From positions 347,542 through 411,541 of the forward strand of contig CAZTEX010000001.1 of NCBI GenBank assembly GCA_964612505.1: DNA of 64,000 bases, in the 5' to 3' direction. Both the position numbers and the translations under genes were made by a program. Positions 60,824 to 64,000 of this stretch are shown piece by piece. The DNA comes from JAAZZY01 sp964612505. Lineage in GTDB: Bacteria; Chlamydiota; Chlamydiia; Chlamydiales; JAAZZY01. The notes under the pieces are model-generated. The model was not told the origin of the DNA. It searched no databases and saw nothing but the letters and a program-made list of their open reading frames with translations. The number at the start of each line of letters is the position of its first letter. Positions within the stretch are counted from its first letter, which is position 1.

Positions 60824-63064
60824 CTAGCTTGACTTTTCATTTAATCGATCAAAAGAGGTCTCATAAAGGGTTCCAAAATATTGCTTTAAAGCCTCATGGA
60901 CTCTTCCTTTTGAATGTTTATGCAATCCTTTTTTAATTCTTCTTTGAGATTGAATCATTCGATTAAAATGTTGAGCTTTGATGCAGCGCTGACGAGCCAA
61001 CACAGGATGGGCAAATAGCAACATTTGCATATTTTCTTGATCTTCTTTGCTCAAGCTTTCACCGCTCAGTGTTTTGATAAAAGCGAAAAAGCCACACATT
61101 GAAGTAGGTCCCACATCGAGCCCATCTTTACAGGTGAAGCTGAAGGAATTGGCAGAGCAAATTTCAACGAGTTTTAAGGTTAAAAATTGATATAAAATCT
61201 CGATAAAATCTTGCCTTTCTTCTTGAGAAAGATTGGACTTACTATCGAAAAAGAAACGATGAACTTGCTGAATTAATTTTTCAATAAATCCATTAAAAAT
61301 CTTTTCCTCAATCCACTTAGGAAAATAAAATCCTGTTTCTGGAGAGTGCAATTGAAGGACGATTTGCTTAAAAAAGTGTTTAATGGAACTAAGCTCTTTG
61401 TAAGCCCCTGTTTGAAAATAGAAGTCTGAGTCTTTACACAAAGTAACGACATCAATACTTTGATAATACTCTGCTTGCTTGGGCAGTTTTTCTAGTAAAG
61501 CAGCTCTTGGATACTCTTTCCAAGTGGTTCTATCTTGCATATTAATTAACAGGTGCTTTCTTGGATCTTTAGAAGAACTATAAGCATCCATTAATCCCAT
61601 AAATTCTTGATTTAAATGGACTTTACTAATTAATTCTTGATGAGTCGGTGAAGGCAACCTTAGCATTGAGACTTTTTTGTTCATAACATTAAAAGTACTC
61701 CACTCACTGGGATAATTATTCATCATGAGTGTATCAAACTCTTCAATAGAGCCTTCTTGCATCCGATGAAGGGTTTCAAAAAGAGGGCCTAGCGGATAGC
61801 TCATTAAGTAACGGCTCACATTGAGGTAGTCATCTTCCAAGCAGTCCCAGATATCGGCATTCTCAGAACGAGCTACTTTTTTATGAAAACTAGCTTTCCC
61901 CTCTTCAATCATATCATCAATAACTGGAGCAAAGGCGTAAGCATTCATGTGTTTAAAGAAACTTGACCATGAAAGTAAGTGGACAATATCGATTAAATTA
62001 TGGAGAAACACATTTGAAGACGGAGGAGGGAATGCTTGCAATTTGTGATATTCAAAAGAGCCTAAAGCATCGCGAAGATATTTTTGACAATCTTGAAAAT
62101 ACTCTCCTGCCGACTTAATAGGGCTAAGCTCTAATTTATTCTTGGGATTGGCCGCCATCATCAGCGCCATCACAGCCATATTGACAGAAGCTACCATTTC
62201 CATGTCTCGATATCTTCCTGATTCTTGATAAAAGGAGGTTAAATGAGGCTTGATGAGCGTTAACATTTTTTGCGCCGCTTGTTGCAGGCTCGTATCTAGC
62301 CAGATTTTCAATCCTGCTAAAGGATCTCTTTCCAGGTTTTTATTGGCAAACTCCCCAAAATTACAGGCGACTTTTAGATTGCGATAGAAGTTACTATTGA
62401 AAAAGCGAGATCCATCATCCCTCTGAATAAAGAGCAGCTCATAAGAATCGTCTGTTTTAATTTTATCAATATCAAAAATGAATTGCCTAGAGAGCTTTAC
62501 GCTTTCATCTTCTTCCTGAAGAGGATGCTTCGTAAGATCCAACTGGCGTTCTTTGCGGCTTAAGTCAATTAACGAAATTTGATCTTCGCTTTCAATGGCA
62601 ATGCGCTCGTTATAAAAATTGGTCAGCTGCTTATACTCTTTGGTATCTTCAATCCCTTTTTGTTGAGTCCCGCTAAAAAGGTGGGTATAATTGCGCAGGT
62701 TATCAGATGCTTGTCCCACTAAGAGCATGATTTTTTTCAAGCCCTCTTGGTTTTTCTCTTCATAAAAGCGGTTAAACTCTTTTTTATGAAAGTCCTTCAC
62801 ATACTTTAAAACAGCCTTAAAAGTGTCAGCCACAACCTCTTCAGTCTGGTGTTGACTCTTTTCTTCTAGCCAATGAATCGCCTCTAATGGGGTATTCTCT
62901 TCTTCTTCATTTTGATCGTGGATAATTAAATGATCTTCAACAACCCCAATGCGGTCATTACTATTCATCTCTGCCAAATTGGAAAGATTTTCTACTGCTT
63001 CTATAATGGTAAGATGACTTTGATGATCGTGGTCAAGGACCTCGATTTTCTTCTTGCGAGACAT
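60824..63064 (-). CDS. Unknown 746-residue soluble protein
   Basis: I do not recognise this protein. It is charged and almost entirely helical, with no signal peptide or membrane segment. The N-terminus is Lys/Asp/His-rich (SRKKKIEVLDHDHQ) and an acidic NEEEENTPLEAIHW follows; the C-terminus is basic (RRIKKGLHKHSKGR). The frame opens at 63106, but GGGAGG five bases before the ATG at 63064 sets the start. Two 12-bp repeats 20 bases apart lie upstream. It could be an effector or a large helical scaffold. Confidence 0.55.
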   Translation of the reverse strand: MSRKKKIEVLDHDHQSHLTIIEAVENLSNLAEMNSNDRIGVVEDHLIIHDQNEEEENTPLEAIHWLEEKSQHQTEEVVADTFKAVLKYVKDFHKKEFNRFYEEKNQEGLKKIMLLVGQASDNLRNYTHLFSGTQQKGIEDTKEYKQLTNFYNERIAIESEDQISLIDLSRKERQLDLTKHPLQEEDESVKLSRQFIFDIDKIKTDDSYELLFIQRDDGSRFFNSNFYRNLKVACNFGEFANKNLERDPLAGLKIWLDTSLQQAAQKMLTLIKPHLTSFYQESGRYRDMEMVASVNMAVMALMMAANPKNKLELSPIKSAGEYFQDCQKYLRDALGSFEYHKLQAFPPPSSNVFLHNLIDIVHLLSWSSFFKHMNAYAFAPVIDDMIEEGKASFHKKVARSENADIWDCLEDDYLNVSRYLMSYPLGPLFETLHRMQEGSIEEFDTLMMNNYPSEWSTFNVMNKKVSMLRLPSPTHQELISKVHLNQEFMGLMDAYSSSKDPRKHLLINMQDRTTWKEYPRAALLEKLPKQAEYYQSIDVVTLCKDSDFYFQTGAYKELSSIKHFFKQIVLQLHSPETGFYFPKWIEEKIFNGFIEKLIQQVHRFFFDSKSNLSQEERQDFIEILYQFLTLKLVEICSANSFSFTCKDGLDVGPTSMCGFFAFIKTLSGESLSKEDQENMQMLLFAHPVLARQRCIKAQHFNRMIQSQRRIKKGLHKHSKGRVHEALKQYFGTLYETSFDRLNEKSS

Positions 63065-63527
63065 GGAAGCCTCCCTATTTATTATTTTATTATTTAACTC
63101 TACCAATACTACTTAGTTAATTAAATTACCAATTAGTTAATTAACTTAACAAAATTGTTAACAAAACACTTATTATCAACAACTTGCAAATAGCTTATTT
63201 ACTTAAAATTCAATGGTTTATAAAAAATAATTATAATAGACAGACTTTAAAATACTTAAAAAGACAGATACTTTATAAACAAAAAAACACAGGACTTATT
63301 TACAAAATTCTCATCCTGCATGAATATTATATCAATTTAGTTTATTATTAATCAATATATTGTTTTATAAATAACTTGAAACAAGTGATATAAATAATTT
63401 TAAATAAGCTATAAAAACTTATTTTTATTTTATTAGTGTTTCAAAATTATAAAGAATCTTTTAGACAAATATTGCTTTTGAGCAGTATAAAAATTCTCTT
63501 GAGCACAAATTATCAAGGGGTCCTTTT
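63065..63527. other. AT-rich divergent intergenic region
   Basis: This 463-base gap separates two divergent genes. It is extremely A+T-rich and holds no ORF I would support. TTAGTTAATTAA occurs at 63113-63124 and again at 63133-63144, exactly 20 bases apart. The right end contains the aconitase promoter. Confidence 0.6.
63462..63491 (+). promoter_or_regulatory. Likely promoter of the aconitase-type gene
   Basis: TAGACA (63462-63467) and TATAAA (63486-63491) are 18 bases apart, with a leader of about 30 bases to the GTG start. Confidence 0.45.
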
Positions 63528-64000
63528 GTGGAAAGACTGACGGTTAGTCATAAGCTGATTAAAAGCCATTTAGTATCTGGTAATATGGTGCCAGGCGAAG
63601 AAATTGGGATCAAAATAGATCAAACCTTGACCCAAGATGCCACCGGTACAATGGTGATGCTTGAGTTAGAGGCTATGAAATGCCAAAGAGCCAAAACTGA
63701 CGTCTCTGTACAATACGTTGACCATAACCTTTTACAAACAGACTTTAAAAACCCCGATGATCACCTTTTTTTAAGAAGCGCCTGCCAAAAATTCGGCATT
63801 CACTTTAGCCCTGCCGGCAATGGAGTAAGTCATCCTGTTCATATGGAACTATTTGGGAAACCAGGAGCCACCCTTCTTGGCTCAGATAGCCACACTTGCG
63901 CCGCAGGATCCATGGGAATGCTGGCCATTGGAACCGGAGGAATGGAAGTAGCCCTTGCAGTGATGGGCGAGCCTTTTTTTATTCTCGTTCCTCGCCCTCC
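63528..64000 (+). CDS. Aconitate hydratase-type enzyme, 5' part only
   Basis: An open frame from a GTG, preceded by AAGGGG seven bases upstream, runs off the window end after 157 codons. It reads RLTVSHKLIKSHLVSG, then DQTLTQDATGTMVMLELEAM, VQYVDHNLLQTD, IHFSPAGNGVSHPVHMELFG and LLGSDSHTCAAGSMGMLAIG. This is the N-terminal aconitase/isopropylmalate isomerase domain, with the SDSHT motif whose Cys is a cluster ligand. The DHN and VSHPVH layout favours a monomeric aconitase of the citrate cycle over LeuC, but the C-terminus is not visible. Confidence 0.85.
   Translation, partial: MERLTVSHKLIKSHLVSGNMVPGEEIGIKIDQTLTQDATGTMVMLELEAMKCQRAKTDVSVQYVDHNLLQTDFKNPDDHLFLRSACQKFGIHFSPAGNGVSHPVHMELFGKPGATLLGSDSHTCAAGSMGMLAIGTGGMEVALAVMGEPFFILVPRP

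Noticed and set aside
63107..63460. Replication origin or CRISPR-like array in the AT-rich gap
   Set aside because: Only one pair of 12-bp repeats is present; no DnaA-box cluster, spacer-repeat regularity or neighbouring dnaA or cas genes.

Overview
This A+T-rich window carries a gene set and gene order that point to a Chlamydiota genome, most likely an amoeba-associated (Parachlamydiales-type) environmental chlamydia. Blocks that I recall as conserved in chlamydiae are pdhA-pdhB-pdhC next to glgP, lptF/lptG next to tilS and ftsH (a roughly 900-residue FtsH), sufB-sufC-sufD-sufS, and rplM-rpsI. These are interspersed with chlamydia-style accessory genes: two-helix membrane proteins, ankyrin and leucine-rich-repeat proteins, a possible secretion chaperone and an RHS toxin. 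The assignment is by inspection only; no database was searched.

Layout. 0-3 kb: three small membrane-anchored proteins from two paralogous families; a relative of one recurs at 60.3 kb. 3-8.2 kb: DRTGG ATPase-mnmA, then a pseudouridine synthase and a glycosyltransferase on the other strand, a small gene broken by a nonsense codon, and a DUF493 gene. 8.4-15.3 kb: a fused trehalose-6-phosphate synthase/phosphatase, an apparently inserted gene flanked by a 36-bp direct repeat, and the pyruvate dehydrogenase operon. 15.5-23.1 kb: a putative host-interaction protein with a consensus promoter, glgP, yggS, hemL and a large unknown protein. 23.3-28.7 kb: tamA-tamB-like outer-membrane assembly pair. 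28.7-33.0 kb: a small island of effector-like genes (coiled coil, ankyrin, LRR, acidic protein, a 67-residue protein, a possible type III chaperone). 33.2-37.3 kb: mlaE-mlaF-mlaD, yqgE, and rplM-rpsI. 37.4-39.7 kb: two unknown proteins. 39.8-47.2 kb: ftsH, tilS, lptF-lptG, a CDGSH protein and an acyl-CoA thioesterase. 47.3-54.7 kb: an RHS polymorphic-toxin locus. 55.3-60.0 kb: the suf operon. 60.3-64 kb: a small membrane paralogue, a 746-residue unknown protein and the start of an aconitase-type gene cut by the window end.

The most interesting region is the RHS locus. The 1636-residue secreted RHS protein ends at a TAA, but the same frame continues directly into a toxin-like domain, so a single stop codon separates the delivery shell from its tip. 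Downstream lie a candidate immunity gene, a second toxin/immunity pair without any RHS shell, and a decayed direct duplicate of the RHS end that includes 327 identical bases and the same stop codon. The second highlight is the 36-bp repeat around a single unknown gene between otsAB and pdhC: removing the insert restores two convergent genes overlapping by 9 bp, the same geometry seen at two other gene pairs here.

Metabolically the window encodes pyruvate oxidation, glycogen and trehalose metabolism, haem precursor synthesis, Fe-S assembly and tRNA modification. Envelope functions are TamAB, Mla lipid transport, LptFG and an LPS-type glycosyltransferase. I saw no tRNA, rRNA, CRISPR array, transposase or integrase.
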